12,232 bases of DNA from Pseudomonadota bacterium (GTDB lineage: Bacteria > Pseudomonadota > Alphaproteobacteria > Rhizobiales > Rhizobiaceae), in contig JAEYTV010000295.1 of assembly GCA_023433855.1 (NCBI GenBank), forward strand, positions 1 to 12,232, written 5' to 3'. This document shows positions 1 through 6,049 of this stretch, piece after piece. The translations under genes were made by a program, and so were the position numbers. Every line of letters starts with the position of its first letter. Position 1 is the stretch's first letter. The notes beneath the pieces were generated by a model. It did not search any database. It was not told the DNA's origin and was given only the letters and a program-made list of their open reading frames with translations.

Positions 1-27
1 CCGCCGGGCCGGGGGAGGCTGAGGGGA

Positions 28-828
28 ATGACGCCAACAACTGAATCCAAACCCGTTCTGATGTTCGATTCTGGCATCGGCGGGCTGACGGTTCTTCGTG
101 AAAGCCGCGTCCTGCTGCCGGAAAGAGGCTTTATCTACGTGGCGGACGACGCGGGGTTTCCCTACGGAGGGTGGGATGAGCCGGCACTCAGGTCGCGGAT
201 CATCGGGCTCTTCGAGACGCTGTTGTGCGACTACGATCCGGAGGTCTGTGTGATTGCCTGCAATACCGCTTTCACCCTTGCGGGGGCCGACCTGCGCGAA
301 CGTTTTCCCCAGATGACGTTCGTCGGCACGGTGCCCGCGATCAAGCCGGCCGCGGAACGCACCCGCTCCGGCCTCGTCTCCGTCCTTGCGACGCCCGGCA
401 CGGTGAAGCGCGCCTACACGCGTGATCTCATTCAGTCCTTCGCCACCCAGTGCCACGTACGACTGGTCGGGTCAGAAAATCTCGCCCGGATGGCGGAAGC
501 CTATATCCGCGGCGAGGCGATCTCCGACGAAGCGGTGGCGGCTGAGATCGCTCCCTGTTTCGTCGACAAGGACGGCTGCAGGACCGATATCGTCGTGCTT
601 GCCTGCACCCATTATCCCTTCATGGCGAACGTCTTTCGGCGGTTGGCGCCATGGCCCGTTGATTGGCTGGACCCGGCCGAAGCCATCGCACGGCAGGTCC
701 GCCGCAAGGTACCGCTCATCGAAGGCGCGGAACATCCCGAAGATTATGATTTCGCGGTCTTTACATCCGGCAGTCCGGACTTCTCCACCCGGCGGCTGAT
801 GCAGGGATTTGGTCTGGCAATTGCCTGA
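28..828 (+). CDS. murI: Glutamate racemase
   Basis: Cytoplasmic enzyme interconverting L- and D-glutamate to supply D-Glu for peptidoglycan. The 266-residue length is normal for MurI. All family signatures are visible: FDSGIGGL near residues 13-20 with the general-base Asp14/Ser15, PYG at 45-47, CNTA with catalytic Cys78, and CTHYP with catalytic Cys193. The two cysteines are the pair known to act as proton donor/acceptor. The ATG at 28 is chosen because GGAGG (14-18) lies 9 nt upstream, with further purines (GAGGGG) closer in; the sequence N-terminal to the DSG motif is short, as usual. The gene sits at the window edge, so upstream partners are unseen. No convincing terminator follows; there is only a weak 5-bp GTGGC/GCCAC hairpin just after the stop. 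Function is very likely; nothing is odd. Confidence 0.93.
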   Translation: MTPTTESKPVLMFDSGIGGLTVLRESRVLLPERGFIYVADDAGFPYGGWDEPALRSRIIGLFETLLCDYDPEVCVIACNTAFTLAGADLRERFPQMTFVGTVPAIKPAAERTRSGLVSVLATPGTVKRAYTRDLIQSFATQCHVRLVGSENLARMAEAYIRGEAISDEAVAAEIAPCFVDKDGCRTDIVVLACTHYPFMANVFRRLAPWPVDWLDPAEAIARQVRRKVPLIEGAEHPEDYDFAVFTSGSPDFSTRRLMQGFGLAIA

Positions 829-894
829 TCCGTCGGTCGGCTGTGGCTCTTGTGCCACGCGGACACGTGCGATGCAATTCGAGATTGTGTTGTC

Positions 895-922
895 TTGCCA
901 AACCTCGAGCTTTGTGTATGAT
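895..922 (+). promoter_or_regulatory. Candidate sigma70-type promoter for the small ORF / DUF1127 unit
   Basis: TTGCCA (895-900) and TATGAT (917-922) are separated by 16 nt; the -10 box matches TATAAT at 5 of 6 positions. A start would fall near 929, about 35 nt before the small ORF at 964. It lies in the murI downstream spacer, so the following genes probably have their own promoter. Seen in sequence; promoter activity is inferred. Confidence 0.5.
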
Positions 923-963
923 GCTCGCCATCCGCATTTCTAATCTAACAGAGGAGGCGTGAG

Positions 964-1062
964 ATGACATCGATTACCATGTTTGCACTCCACGCTGGCG
1001 GATCGCCCTTCCACATGCCGACATCCGCGATGTCGATGCCGGTGTATCGCCCGGGCGCGTAA
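964..1062 (+). CDS. Small ORF (32 aa) of unknown function, leader-like
   Basis: I do not recognise this product. The case for translation is the start signal: GAGGAGG at 951-957 sits 6 nt before the ATG, the strongest Shine-Dalgarno in the window, downstream of a good promoter (895-922). The peptide starts MTSITMFALH. It has five Met, two His and three Pro, no Cys, no basic run, and no clear membrane segment or signal peptide. It ends at TAA 1060-1062, 139 nt before the DUF1127 start and in a different frame from that gene. Possible readings: a genuine small protein, a leader peptide controlling the DUF1127 gene, or the severed N-terminus of a longer ancestor. The DUF1127 protein looks complete without it, which argues against the last. 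Confidence 0.45.
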   Translation: MTSITMFALHAGGSPFHMPTSAMSMPVYRPGA

Positions 1063-1113
1063 GTCCCGGATCTTCAGCCGTTCAGCTCATCAAACCAGCG
1101 TGCCCGGTCGAGG

Positions 1114-1135
1114 GAATGACTGTTTGCAGTCGTTC
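1114..1135 (+). other. Stem-loop between the small ORF and the DUF1127 gene
   Basis: A 9-bp stem (GAATGACTG with CAGTCGTTC, one G-U pair) closes a 4-nt loop TTTG. No U-tract follows, so it is not a standard terminator. It lies between the small ORF stop (1062) and the DUF1127 start (1202), where it could stabilise or process a shared transcript. Role inferred only. Confidence 0.3.
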
Positions 1136-1201
1136 ATCGACAGCCGCACGTATTCAGCCATGAAAGGACCCGGTAGCATCGCTGCGCCGGGGCGGAAAGT
1201 C

Positions 1202-1438
1202 ATGCGTCAATCGCAATCAGGGGTTGATGCCCCCCTCTCGGTTTTATTGCAGGACCTGTGCGACGAATATGGTGTCTGGAGAACCGGACGCGCCCTGATC
1301 GCCGCCGCCTGGGCACGTCATCGCTGCCGAAACGACATCGCCAATCTTTCCAACCGGATGAGACGTGATATCGGCTTTCCCGAACTTCCGGACGAACGCG
1401 AGCCGGGGAAGGTGAACTTCTGGGATCTGCGTCTTTGA
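1202..1438 (+). CDS. DUF1127 (YjiS-like) domain protein
   Basis: A 78-residue protein whose part 36-60 (WARHRCRNDIANLSNRMRRDIGFPE) carries the DUF1127 pattern: an Arg-rich helix followed by an L-x-x-R-M-R-R-D-I-G turn. Such small basic proteins are abundant in rhizobia. Some are linked to RNA metabolism, phosphate/carbon balance or stress responses, but the biochemical role is not settled and is not inferred here. The reading frame is open from an ATG at 983 and another in-frame ATG is at 1160. I prefer 1202 because the upstream part is Cys/Arg-rich junk-like sequence that overlaps the small ORF, and because GGCGGAAAG lies just upstream of 1202, although that Shine-Dalgarno is weak. The gene is probably transcribed with the small ORF at 964. 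A 12-bp hairpin follows the stop. Domain call likely; start uncertain. Confidence 0.8.
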   Translation: MRQSQSGVDAPLSVLLQDLCDEYGVWRTGRALIAAAWARHRCRNDIANLSNRMRRDIGFPELPDEREPGKVNFWDLRL

Positions 1439-1447
1439 CGATAATCG

Positions 1448-1474
1448 CTGTCCGGCGGCTTTGCTGCCGGACAG
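1448..1474 (+). terminator. Strong hairpin after the DUF1127 gene, terminator-like
   Basis: CTGTCCGGCGGC (1448-1459) pairs fully, with one G-U, with GCTGCCGGACAG (1463-1474) around a 3-nt TTT loop, 9 nt after the stop codon. No T-run follows on either strand, so it may be a transcript-end stabiliser or rho-assisted terminator rather than a classic intrinsic one. Confidence 0.4.
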
Positions 1475-1505
1475 AACAACTGCCCGGTCAGAACGGCTGC
1501 CAGAT

Positions 1506-2037
1506 ATGCAGATGACAGACATCTTCCGCCGGGTGACGGTCGCCGACCTGCCTCCGATCTCCGCCCTCTTTCCTTCGGCGAACGGTTCCCGTCGCTCCCC
1601 GATCTCCAAACGCCGGAAGAGGAGCGCCGCTATTCCAGTGAACATCTCTTCAAGACGTGCGAGATCTGGCCCGTCGACCGTGATCGGATACTCCCTGGGG
1701 GTAAGCGCCTTCGAGCCCGTCGGGTCGATCAGCTTTACGTCCTTCCCCAAGCACATCCTTCCCCAAGAACAGGGGCAGGGTATCGGTGCGAGGCTCCCCG
1801 AGATCGCCACGGCCGCGCATCCGCAACTTCATCTCTGGACCTTCCAGCGATTCCATCGGCACGGCGCTTCTACGGGAGCCGCGGCTTCGTGATGGTGAAG
1901 GGACCGACGGAAGCCGGAACGAGGAAAAGGAACCGGACGTGCTTTACGGTTGGAAATGCCCGCTCTGGCAGGGCTTGCCAAGGCGAACGAACAGTGGCTT
2001 GCTCGGTTCGTCCGGAGGAATCTCGAATGTCGCTTGA
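1506..2037 (+). pseudogene. GNAT-family N-acetyltransferase, degraded by several frameshifts
   Basis: Read piecewise, this is a GCN5-related acetyltransferase. Frame 3: MTDIFRRVTVADLPPISALF (from 1506/1512). Frame 2: ERFPSLPDLQTPEEERR and later VDQLYVLPQ. Frame 3 again: EQGQGIGARLPEI and AAHPQLHLWTFQR. Frame 2: ARRFYGSRGFVMV. Frame 1: TDGSRNEEKEPDVLYGW. The Q-x-x-G-x-G acetyl-CoA loop (QGQGIG) and the family-typical LWTFQR...ARRFYGSRGF strand-helix are readable. The breaks lie near 1570-1580 (-1), 1736-1767 (+16 duplication), 1848-1850 (-1) and 1897-1903 (-1); the part 1685-1720 may hold another pair. Recognisable homology ends near Trp codon 1951-1953, while the last frame runs on to TGA 2035-2037, overlapping the lysE start. 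Substrate unknown. A working protein is not possible from this sequence. Confidence 0.87.
1736..1767 (+). repeat. 16-bp tandem duplication causing a frameshift in the GNAT gene
   Basis: Copy 1 TACGTCCTTCCCCAAG (1736-1751) is followed directly by CACATCCTTCCCCAAG (1752-1767). The copies match at 14 of 16 positions, and both differences are transitions. Sixteen bases shift the frame by +1, exactly the frame 2 to frame 3 change seen here. Removing one copy restores LYVLPQEQGQGIGARL, the acetyl-CoA-binding stretch of a GNAT enzyme. Confidence 0.78.
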
Positions 2038-2671
2038 ACACTGGCTCGCTTTTGTCGCCGCCTCGGCTCTGTTGCTGGCCATACCGGGTCCGACCATCCT
2101 GCTGGTCATCTCCTATGCTCTGAGCCACGGCCGGAAAGTCGCCAGTGCAACAGTCGCCGGTGTCGCGCTCGGTGACTTCACGGCGATGACTGCTTCCATG
2201 CTTGGTCTTGGGGCACTGCTGGCGACATCTGCAACATTGTTTACCGCGCTGAAGTGGATGGGAGCGGCCTATCTCATCTATCTCGGAATCAAGCTCTGGC
2301 GGTCGCCGGTTTCGGAGGACCGATCGGATGTCGAGGAAAACGAGCCCGAGGGGGCGGCGGAGAAGCCGTTCCGCATCTTCCTGCACACATATGCCGTGAC
2401 CGCGTTGAACCCGAAGAGCATTGTCTTCTTCGTGGCCTTCCTGCCGCAGTTTCTCGATCTCGGTCAGCCGGTGTTCACGCAGATGGCGATTTTCGAAGTC
2501 ACGTTTCTGACGCTCGCGACGCTGAATGCCGCCCTCTATGGCTTTCTCGCGGCACTGGCTCGAAACACAATTCGAAAGGCGACGGTCCGGAGAGCTGTCA
2601 ATCGCACCGGAGGTTTGCTGATGATGGGGGCGGGTCTGCTGTCCGTGGGGTTCAAGCGAGCCGCCGCATAG
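2027..2671 (+). CDS. LysE/RhtB-family amino-acid exporter
   Basis: A 214-residue inner-membrane protein of the LysE superfamily, whose members export amino acids or related small metabolites using the proton motive force. Family marks are the N-terminal PGPTILLVISYALSHGRK segment (20-37), the AGVALGD turn (44-50), and NPKSIVFFVAFLPQF (128-142) in the second half. Five to six hydrophobic segments are visible, with a charged acidic loop (about 94-114) between the halves, as usual. The start at 2027 is chosen over an upstream in-frame GTG (1889) because GGAGG (2014-2018) is 8 nt before it and MSLEHWLAFV is a normal RhtB start; the upstream part is GNAT remnant. The GFA gene follows after 23 nt, a likely operon. 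The substrate cannot be told from sequence. Confidence 0.93.
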   Translation: MSLEHWLAFVAASALLLAIPGPTILLVISYALSHGRKVASATVAGVALGDFTAMTASMLGLGALLATSATLFTALKWMGAAYLIYLGIKLWRSPVSEDRSDVEENEPEGAAEKPFRIFLHTYAVTALNPKSIVFFVAFLPQFLDLGQPVFTQMAIFEVTFLTLATLNAALYGFLAALARNTIRKATVRRAVNRTGGLLMMGAGLLSVGFKRAAA

Positions 2672-2694
2672 GTGTGCTCCAGGGAGAAAAGCCG

Positions 2695-3066
2695 ATGCTG
2701 ACCGGGCGCTGCCACTGTGGCGAGACGACGTTCGAGATCGACGGCGAAGCACCTCAGGCGCTCACCCGGTGCACCTGCACATTCTGCTCGCGTCGCGGGG
2801 CGCTCTATGCTTACTACGAGCCCAGGCGGGTTCGGGTGACAGCGGATGCGACCAGCGACCGGATCTACCGCTGGCACACAAAACTGGTGGAACACCACTT
2901 CTGCGGCACCTGCGGCTGCGCCACCTATAGCGACAGTCCTGATTTCCAGCCGGACGGGAGTTGGGACCGCAAGACGCGGCGCTTCGGCGTAAATGCCAGG
3001 CTGTTCGATGATTTCGACGCTGAGGAGTGGCCGCATACCGTCATCGACGGGCGGAACCTCTGGTAG
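2695..3066 (+). CDS. GFA-family (glutathione-dependent formaldehyde-activating-like) zinc protein
   Basis: A 123-residue cytoplasmic protein with the GFA/CENP-V fold. Cysteine ligands follow the family order: C6-H-C8 near the N-terminus, C26-x-C28-x-x-C31, and C70-G-T-C73-G-C75, together able to bind two zinc ions. The GRCHCGE opening and HHFCGTCG are characteristic. The founding member binds glutathione and was proposed to speed S-hydroxymethylglutathione formation from formaldehyde; most homologues have no proven activity, so only the family is claimed. The start is supported by GGGAG (2682-2686), 8 nt before the ATG. It lies 23 nt after the exporter gene and is probably co-transcribed with it. 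A modest hairpin follows at 3084-3104. Confidence 0.9.
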   Translation: MLTGRCHCGETTFEIDGEAPQALTRCTCTFCSRRGALYAYYEPRRVRVTADATSDRIYRWHTKLVEHHFCGTCGCATYSDSPDFQPDGSWDRKTRRFGVNARLFDDFDAEEWPHTVIDGRNLW

Positions 3067-3083
3067 ATACAAAGCCTGTGCAT

Positions 3084-3104
3084 TTTCGCTCTTGCAGGGC
3101 GAAA
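3084..3104 (+). other. Hairpin downstream of the GFA gene
   Basis: TTTCGCTC (3084-3091) pairs with GGGCGAAA (3097-3104), one T-G pair, loop TTGCA. No T-run follows. It sits 17 nt after the GFA stop, so it may mark the transcript end. The rest of the 117-bp spacer to the ATPase gene shows no clear promoter. Confidence 0.25.
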
Positions 3105-3183
3105 CGAATCCCGATCTCTGTTAAGGCTCCAGGTTCGTGGTGGCCCGTGTCACCGTGAAGAGACGGCGTGAGAGGGAAGTGCA

Positions 3184-4701
3184 TTGCAGGTCGGGATCGA
3201 TATGGGGACGGTGACCGGGGGTGCCCCGGCCAAGCTCGATATCGAGGAGCTGCTGGCCACCCGCCTGCTCGTACAGGGGAATTCCGGATCCGGGAAATCG
3301 CATCTGCTACGGCGTCTGCTGGAGCAGTCAGCCCCATGGGTGCAGCAGGTCGTGATCGATCCCGAAGGGGATTTTGTCACGCTTGCCGATCGCTTCGGCC
3401 ATGTCGTGGTGGATGGCGAGCGCACAGAAGCCGAGCTTGCCGGCATCGCCAACCGCATCCGCAAGAATCGCGTGTCGTGCGTTCTGACCCTGGAGGGTCT
3501 CGATCTCGAGGAGCAGATGCGTGCGGCCGGCGCCTTCCTGAATGGCCTGTTCGACGCCGATCGCGAATTCTGGTATCCGGTTCTGGTGGTAGTCGACGAA
3601 GCACAGATGTTTGCGCCGTCTGTCGGGGGCGACGTGTCCGAGGACGCACGCAAGATGTCGCTCGGTGCGATGACCAATCTCATGTGTCGCGGCCGAAAGC
3701 GTGGCCTTGCCGGCGTCATCGCTACCCAGCGTCTGGCAAAGCTTGCCAAGAACGTGGCGGCGGAAGCCTCGAACTTCCTGATGGGGCGTACCTTCCTCGA
3801 TATCGACATGGCGCGCGCCGCAGACTTGCTCGGCATGGACCGCCGTCAGGCAGAGATGTTCCGCGACCTCAAACGCGGCAATTTCGTTGCCCTTGGTCCG
3901 GCTCTGTCGCGTCGTCCGCTGCCGATCGTGATCGGGTCGGTCGAGACATCGGCGCGCTCGTCGAGCCCGAAGTTGATGCCGCTGCCAGACGCGCCGCAGG
4001 ATGTCGAGGAACTGATTTTCACGCCTGATCCCGAGGAGTTTGCCCGACCACTTACCCTGAGGCGGGCCGCTCCCACGCCTCGTCCAACCACCGATATACT
4101 CGCCGAGCTTTCCAAGAGCGTGCCGAGCGCGAGCGTTGTTCCGCAGGAGAATCGTGCGAGCCAACCTGAGCTTTCGGTAGAAGAACGCGAAGAACGGCTT
4201 TCGGCGGTTCTTGCCGAAATCCTTGACGATCCTCAGTCCGGTTACCGGACAGATGCCGTGCTCTACCAGGATTTTCTGGTGCGCGCGCGCATGCGGCGTC
4301 TTCCTGGCCCGCCGCTGCCGTTGCCGGAATTTCGGCGCCGCGTGGCGATCGCTCGCTCCGGTGTGGATGCCGAAACGGCTGCAGGCGAGGCCTGGCGGAT
4401 GGCGCTGTCCCTTTCGACCGGCGTTTCTGACGATCTGCAGGGAGTCTTTCTGATGCTGGCCAAGGCGGCGATCATCGGAGAGCCATGCCCTTCGGACGCC
4501 CGCATCGCCCGTGCCTACGGCACCCATTCCGCCCGCCGGGCACGCCGGCTCCTTGGTTACTTCGAGGAACAGAACCTGGTGGTCGTTCACGCGGATTTTT
4601 CCGGCAGGCGGATCGTGGCCTTCCCGGATCTGCAGGCTGAGACTGCGCCGGGCAATGCCGATGCTCCGGATGAGGGCGAGGTGAGGGCGGCTGCCGAATA
4701 G
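3184..4701 (+). CDS. HerA/FtsK-type P-loop ATPase (DUF87-like ATP-binding protein)
   Basis: A 505-residue cytoplasmic ATPase of the HerA/VirB4/FtsK clan. Visible: Walker A GNSGSGKS (32-39); an IDPEGDF stretch (58-64) typical of HerA-like enzymes; Walker B VLVVVDEA (133-140) with catalytic Asp138-Glu139; the CRGRKRG segment (168-174), where an arginine finger is expected; and the motif III-like IATQR (179-183). The ATPase core ends near 255. A proline-rich linker (about 255-320) leads to a C-terminal part (about 325-480) that looks helical, with a possible winged helix near 450-475; I do not recognise this part. Start TTG 3184 is preferred over ATG 3202 because GAGGG (3172-3176) is 7 nt upstream and MQVGIDMG is the start I expect for rhizobial homologues. 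No nurA-like nuclease partner is nearby. A DNA-translocation or repair role is inferred. Confidence 0.88.
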   Translation: MQVGIDMGTVTGGAPAKLDIEELLATRLLVQGNSGSGKSHLLRRLLEQSAPWVQQVVIDPEGDFVTLADRFGHVVVDGERTEAELAGIANRIRKNRVSCVLTLEGLDLEEQMRAAGAFLNGLFDADREFWYPVLVVVDEAQMFAPSVGGDVSEDARKMSLGAMTNLMCRGRKRGLAGVIATQRLAKLAKNVAAEASNFLMGRTFLDIDMARAADLLGMDRRQAEMFRDLKRGNFVALGPALSRRPLPIVIGSVETSARSSSPKLMPLPDAPQDVEELIFTPDPEEFARPLTLRRAAPTPRPTTDILAELSKSVPSASVVPQENRASQPELSVEEREERLSAVLAEILDDPQSGYRTDAVLYQDFLVRARMRRLPGPPLPLPEFRRRVAIARSGVDAETAAGEAWRMALSLSTGVSDDLQGVFLMLAKAAIIGEPCPSDARIARAYGTHSARRARRLLGYFEEQNLVVVHADFSGRRIVAFPDLQAETAPGNADAPDEGEVRAAAE

Positions 4702-4729
4702 CTCTTCCGCCCGAGCGGGACGGAAGAGC
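4701..4729. terminator. Hairpin between convergent ATPase gene and terC
   Basis: GCTCTTCCG (4701-4709) pairs perfectly with CGGAAGAGC (4721-4729), extended inward by CCC/GGG with one bulged base. It begins on the last base of the ATPase stop codon and lies 12 nt from the terC stop on the other strand, a position that suits a two-way terminator. Neither side has a proper T-run. Confidence 0.45.
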
Positions 4730-4741
4730 TCGTTCAGGGCG

Positions 4742-5719
4742 TCAGGCTGTGCTTTGCTTGCGACGCGTCGCCCAAAGGGAGCCGAGGATGCCGGTGGCAA
4801 GGATCGCGACGGTCACGCCGAGCGAAACCGATGGCGGGATTTTCGCGATCCCCAGCAGGTCCGCCACGAAGATCTTGGAGCCGACGAAGATCAGGACCGC
4901 TGCCAAGGAGTATTTTAGATAGGCGAAACGGTGCATGAGGGCGGCCAGCGCAAAATAGAGCGCCCGAAGGCCGAGGATTGCAAAGATGTTTGAGGTGTAG
5001 ACGAGAAACGGATCCGTGGTGATCGCAAAGATCGCCGGGATCGAATCGACGGCGAAAACGAGGTCGGCCAGTTCTACCATGACCAGCGCCAGGAAGAGCG
5101 GGGTCACGAAGTTCTTCATCTTGCCGCTGGTATCGGGTTCTCGAACGAAGAAGCGTTCCCCGCGCAAGTCCGACGTTACGGGCAGACGCCGGCGGAGGAA
5201 CCTCAATACCGCATTGTCTTCGAACTGCTGCTCGCCATGGTCTGATGACACGAGCATCTTGATGCCCGTAAAGACTAGAAAGGCCGCGAACAGGTACAGA
5301 ACCCAATGAAAGTTCTCGACGATGGCCGCACCGCCGGCAATCATGATGCCGCGCAGAACGATGACACCCAGGATGCCGTAGAGCAGGACCCTGTGCTGAT
5401 ATTTTCGAGGAATCGCGAAATAGGAGAAGATCATGGCGATGACGAAGATATTGTCCATCGCCAGGCTTTTTTCGATCACGAAGCCGGTGAGATACTCGAT
5501 TGCCGGCTGCTGGCCGGACTGGAACCAGATCCAGCCGCCGAATGAGAGGCCGATTGCGATGTAGAAGGCCGACATCCACATGCTTTCCTTGACGCCGATT
5601 TCCTTCGTTTCCTTGTGAAGGATGCCAAGATCGAGGATGAGAAGCCCGAGCACGAGCGAGATGAAGATCGCCCACATCCATGCGGGCGTGCCAAGAAGAT
5701 CAGAATGGAGGAATTCCAT
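4742..5719 (-). CDS. TerC-family integral membrane protein (Alx-like)
   Basis: A 325-residue inner-membrane protein of the TerC family, whose characterised members (E. coli Alx, Bacillus relatives) are implicated in manganese export or metallation of exported proteins. About eight to nine hydrophobic segments are visible. The two family motifs are present: EKSLAMDN (83-90) and ELADLVFAVDSIPA (216-229), whose acidic residues (E83, D89, E216, D219, D225) lie within membrane segments. A soluble loop spans about 158-200. The ATG at 5719 has AAGG 7 nt upstream. The gene stands alone, divergent from rpsD and convergent with the ATPase gene. Some terC/alx genes carry a yybP-ykoY manganese riboswitch; I looked for its conserved core in the leader and did not see it. 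Without ter genes nearby, tellurite resistance is not implied. Confidence 0.93.
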   Translation of the reverse strand: MEFLHSDLLGTPAWMWAIFISLVLGLLILDLGILHKETKEIGVKESMWMSAFYIAIGLSFGGWIWFQSGQQPAIEYLTGFVIEKSLAMDNIFVIAMIFSYFAIPRKYQHRVLLYGILGVIVLRGIMIAGGAAIVENFHWVLYLFAAFLVFTGIKMLVSSDHGEQQFEDNAVLRFLRRRLPVTSDLRGERFFVREPDTSGKMKNFVTPLFLALVMVELADLVFAVDSIPAIFAITTDPFLVYTSNIFAILGLRALYFALAALMHRFAYLKYSLAAVLIFVGSKIFVADLLGIAKIPPSVSLGVTVAILATGILGSLWATRRKQSTA

Positions 5720-5847
5720 CAGTCAACCTTATCCGGACGAGGTTGGCTTTGAAGGGAATCCGACATCACGCAGTGTCCGGAATGCGCCAGAGGGGCCCGG
5801 ATCCCGCCGGATAGATCGGTGCTGCACTAGCAGCATTCAAGAGCGTT

Positions 5848-5876
5848 GTTGACATTTCACCGTCATCCGCCTAAAG
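5848..5876 (+). promoter_or_regulatory. Candidate rpsD promoter
   Basis: GTTGAC (5848-5853), 17 nt, CTAAAG (5871-5876) fits the rhizobial housekeeping pattern CTTGAC-N17-CTATAT at 5/6 and 4/6 positions. Read as TTGACA (5849-5854), the -35 box is perfect for sigma70. It implies an rpsD leader of roughly 165 nt. Inference from pattern only. Confidence 0.42.
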
Positions 5877-5885
5877 ACCCGCCAG

Positions 5886-5915
5886 CACCGGGTGGCAACG
5901 CCCGGTGTTTCATTT
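5886..5915 (+). promoter_or_regulatory. Hairpin with T-rich tail at the 5' end of the rpsD leader
   Basis: CACCGGG (5886-5892) pairs with CCCGGTG (5901-5907), with a T-G pair possible on the inside and a G-T pair on the outside; TTTCATTT (5908-5915) follows. By shape it resembles an intrinsic terminator or attenuator. If the promoter at 5848-5876 is right, it lies within the first 25 nt of the rpsD mRNA, where a stabilising 5' hairpin would be more natural. No plus-strand gene upstream needs a terminator here. Confidence 0.35.
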
Positions 5916-6049
5916 GACATGTCCCGTGGTTTTCTCCGGACGCTTTCGTGAGAAACCTGTCAGGGCTCCAAGAGTGGGGTTCAAAGGAGGGCGTGTTTCC
6001 TTGACCGGTCCGGGAACGGATCGAGACAACAAACTGAAAAGGAAATACG

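Larger units (their letters stand above)
5720..6049. other. Divergent terC / rpsD intergenic region (330 bp)
   Basis: No protein-coding ORF is convincing here. Toward terC it holds an inverted pair, ATCCGGAC (5731-5738) and GTCCGGAA (5775-5782), and a small perfect hairpin TGCTGC-ACTA-GCAGCA (5820-5835); these could fold in the terC leader. Toward rpsD it holds a candidate promoter (5848-5876) and a 5' hairpin (5886-5915). The rpsD Shine-Dalgarno AAAAGGAAA (6037-6045) stands just before the ATG at 6050. No clear terC promoter was found on the minus strand. Confidence 0.6.

Noticed and set aside
1..22. Possible C-terminal end of a gene upstream of murI (frame 2, TGA at 20-22)
   Set aside because: Only six codons, glycine/arginine-rich, are visible; it cannot be told from chance.
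964..1438. Small ORF and DUF1127 gene as one gene split by a frameshift
   Set aside because: The intervening 140 bp encode no convincing protein in any frame, and the DUF1127 protein from 1202 looks complete. Kept as two features, not excluded fully.
1829..2752. 307-codon minus-strand frame across the GNAT relic and lysE
   Set aside because: Arg/Ser/His-rich shadow composition and opposite an intact exporter; no start signal.
3150..3836. 228-codon minus-strand frame
   Set aside because: Ser/Arg-rich shadow of the ATPase gene with no family likeness.
3328..4800. 490-codon minus-strand open frame opposite the HerA-like ATPase gene
   Set aside because: Its sequence has no recognisable domain, and the plus strand carries unmistakable Walker motifs. 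It is a shadow ORF.
4742..5719. Tellurite-resistance operon
   Set aside because: Only a TerC-family protein is present; no terA, terB, terD or terZ-like gene is nearby.
5720..5880. yybP-ykoY manganese riboswitch upstream of terC
   Set aside because: The family's conserved core was not found in the minus-strand leader; only unrelated inverted repeats are seen.
5914..5942. Second TTGACA (5914-5919) as an rpsD promoter
   Set aside because: No acceptable -10 box lies 16-18 nt downstream.
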